DNA of 7,080 bases from an archaeon (GTDB lineage Archaea; Thermoproteota; Nitrososphaeria; Nitrososphaerales; Nitrosopumilaceae). Each line of letters opens with the position of its first letter. The first letter of the stretch is position 1. Shown here in pieces: positions 5,880 to 7,080 of this stretch. The position numbers and the translations under genes were made by a program. The stretch covers positions 1 to 7,080 of the forward strand of contig SBBK01000065.1 of NCBI GenBank assembly GCA_005240025.1, in the 5' to 3' direction. The notes beneath the pieces are model-generated. The model did no database searches. It saw only the letters and a list, made by a program, of their open reading frames with translations, and had not been told where the DNA came from.

Positions 5880-6503
5880 TTCGTGAAGTATCTTAAATAA
5901 TGCATTTATTATTGCGGCAGCACACGGTGTTCCACCCTTTCGGCCTACGTTGGTTATGTATGGAACATCTATGGTCTGAAGCTCTTCTTTTGATTCTACA
6001 GCGCAAACAAAGCCTACCGGGATCCCAATTATCAACTTCGGGGACACCATCCCCTCTCTTACCATCTGGACTACTTCCAAAAGTGCCGTTGGTGCATTTC
6101 CTATCACGACCACACCATCATTCATTTCATTTGCTCTCATACGCATTGCCGTTTGTGCACGTGTCCTGTTGAACCTCGTTGCCTCACTTACAACCACAGG
6201 ATTTGCAATGTCGCATATTACTTTATTTTTAAAATCTTCCAAGTTTTGTCTGTTCAAAAGACCAATGATTCCATTTACATCAACTATGATGCTCCTGCCA
6301 GAGCGTAGTGCATCAAGTCCATTTTTGAGGGCGTCCTTGTGAAAGATTATCCTGTTTTGCCTTGCAAAATCAAAGTCAGCAGTAGAGTGAATTATTCTCC
6401 TTACTACCTGCCATTCATAACCCGTGTACGGGTGTACGCCTATCTCCTTTTCAATAATTTCCATGCTTTGATCCTCGATTGACTGGCCCTTCCTAGTCTG
6501 CAC
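5868..6503 (-). CDS. cbiC: Cobalt-precorrin-8 / precorrin-8X methylmutase
   Basis: Moves the C-11 methyl group to C-12 to give (cobalt-)cobyrinic or hydrogenobyrinic acid, the substrate of CbiA. From GTG 6503 the protein has 211 residues, the usual family length. Visible motifs are S-M-E-I-I-E near the N-terminus, the catalytic His39 in R-R-I-I-H-S-T-A-D-F-D-F, I-G-N-A-P-T-A-L, G-I-P-V-G-F-V-C-A-V-E-S-K and G-R-K-G-G-T-P-C-A-A-A-I-I-N-A-L. The frame opens further, with TTG at 6527 adding 8 residues, but GTG 6503 has a GAGGGAG 7 bases before it, the same arrangement as nop10. It overlaps the end of cbiX by 11 bases from this start, which points to coupled translation, and the 3' end of cbiA by 12. 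The segment V-D-V-N-G-I-I-G-L is divergent at a spot usually like D-V-x-M-V-x-x-G-I. Confidence 0.94.
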   Translation of the reverse strand: MQTRKGQSIEDQSMEIIEKEIGVHPYTGYEWQVVRRIIHSTADFDFARQNRIIFHKDALKNGLDALRSGRSIIVDVNGIIGLLNRQNLEDFKNKVICDIANPVVVSEATRFNRTRAQTAMRMRANEMNDGVVVIGNAPTALLEVVQMVREGMVSPKLIIGIPVGFVCAVESKEELQTIDVPYITNVGRKGGTPCAAAIINALFKILHESAP

Positions 6504-7080
6504 TTTCTGTCTCCCTCGCCCGCTCAATTATAAAATCAATCATTCTACTATCTGTGCCAATGTGCTCCGTTATCAAAACGTTCTTGATGCCTGATTCTGC
6601 TATTGCTGGGTTGAGATCTCCGTAAATGTCTTTCTTGACATGCGCACCCTCATGCAGAAAATAGAATACCACCACCAAAAGTTCCGGGCTGTGCATGTTA
6701 CATTCTCTTATTCCTTGGCATATGTTGGGCTCTTCTATTTCAAGAAAACAATAACCAATGTTTCTGTATATGGAAGCCAAATTGTCAACCACATATCTGA
6801 TGGAAATCTTTGCATCCGGGTCCTTGCTCCCATGGCCTATCACAAGAACATCTATGCTAGATTTGGGTAAGGGTACGTTGTTTTTTGCGAGAACCTTTTC
6901 TATTTTTGAATCCACAATCTCGTACATGGTTTTGTGCATACTCATTGGTTTTGTAATGATGATCTTGGCGTCTGTCTTGTCCTGATATCTGGCAGCCTCA
7001 CTTATTGCAGCTTTGACTTTTCTTCCCGGATACAAGAAATATGGAACTATTGTCAATGCGTCAATTTTTTCTGACAGGCA
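6493..7080 (-). CDS. cbiX: Sirohydrochlorin cobaltochelatase, two-domain CbiX type, 5'-truncated by the window
   Basis: Inserts Co(2+) into sirohydrochlorin at the entry to early-cobalt B12 synthesis. 195 residues are visible; the frame is open through 7080, so the N-terminus lies outside. The visible part holds the end of one CbiX unit (V-P-Y-F-L-Y-P-G-R-K-V-K) and a complete second one. That unit begins V-L-V-I-G-H-G-S-K-D-P and has F-Y-F-L-H-E-G-A-H-V-K-K-D-I and a C-terminal I-T-E-H-I-G-T-D. The second unit keeps both metal-handling His (G-H-G-S and A-H-V-K). In the first, the A-H-V-K His is Lys and the following Asp is Ala, so that half may be structural. This is the duplicated long form rather than the short archaeal CbiX-S homodimer. 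Its stop lies within cbiC, which it probably co-expresses. A role with other metals or with sirohaem cannot be excluded. Confidence 0.9.
   Translation of the reverse strand, partial: CLSEKIDALTIVPYFLYPGRKVKAAISEAARYQDKTDAKIIITKPMSMHKTMYEIVDSKIEKVLAKNNVPLPKSSIDVLVIGHGSKDPDAKISIRYVVDNLASIYRNIGYCFLEIEEPNICQGIRECNMHSPELLVVVFYFLHEGAHVKKDIYGDLNPAIAESGIKNVLITEHIGTDSRMIDFIIERARETESAD
6511..6517 (-). promoter_or_regulatory. Shine-Dalgarno for cbiC
   Basis: The minus strand reads GAGGGAG, ending 7 bases before GTG 6503, inside the 3' end of cbiX. It favours GTG 6503 over the upstream TTG 6527, which has no such site, and repeats the motif seen before nop10. Confidence 0.6.

Noticed and set aside
5900..6172. 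Plus-strand open frame opposite cbiC
   Set aside because: Composition is that of an antisense shadow and cbiC is fully supported by motifs.
6424..6438. Tandem GTGTACG repeat
   Set aside because: Only two 7-base copies inside cbiC coding sequence; consistent with chance.
6640..6985. Two overlapping plus-strand frames opposite cbiX
   Set aside because: They are shadows of the CbiX frame and show no domain or ribosome binding site.

Overview
The window looks like chromosomal DNA of an ammonia-oxidising-type archaeon of the Thaumarchaeota (Nitrososphaerota). The evidence is an STT3/AglB-type archaeal oligosaccharyltransferase, the archaeal/eukaryotic pair aIF2-alpha and Nop10, a B12 pathway of the early-cobalt type, short intergenic gaps and many GTG/TTG starts. 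The lineage is inferred from protein style and gene content, not proven.

Layout from left to right. Bases 1-104 (minus strand) hold the N-terminus of a PEBP/YbhB-family protein running off the left edge. The gap to 211 carries AT-rich promoter candidates for the two divergent genes. Bases 212-2899 (plus) encode an 895-residue oligosaccharyltransferase with a complete cyclophilin-type prolyl isomerase fused to its C-terminus; this is the most unusual object here. It converges with the minus-strand pair eif2a-nop10 (3857-2896), and the facing stop codons interlock in one CTAG. nop10 is a 52-residue gene that is easy to miss.

The right half is a cobalamin (B12) block: cobO (minus, 4461-3925), cbiA (plus, 4515-5879), cbiC (minus, 6503-5868) and cbiX (minus, running off the right edge). 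Read from right to left, the genes follow pathway order: cobalt insertion, methyl migration, a/c-amidation, corrinoid adenosylation. cobO and cbiA are divergent and share one AT-rich element almost equidistant from both starts. cbiA and cbiC overlap by 12 bases at their 3' ends. cbiX and cbiC overlap and are probably translationally coupled.

Two initiation styles appear. Genes that open a transcript (eif2a, cobO, cbiA, possibly aglB and the PEBP gene) have a TATA-like element about 25-30 bases before the start and no clear Shine-Dalgarno, which suggests leaderless mRNA. Genes inside an operon (nop10, cbiC) start with GTG behind a GAGGGAG Shine-Dalgarno. No complete gene has a preferred ATG start. 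There are no tRNA or rRNA genes, no CRISPR array and no mobile element, and no gene-free stretch longer than 300 bases.
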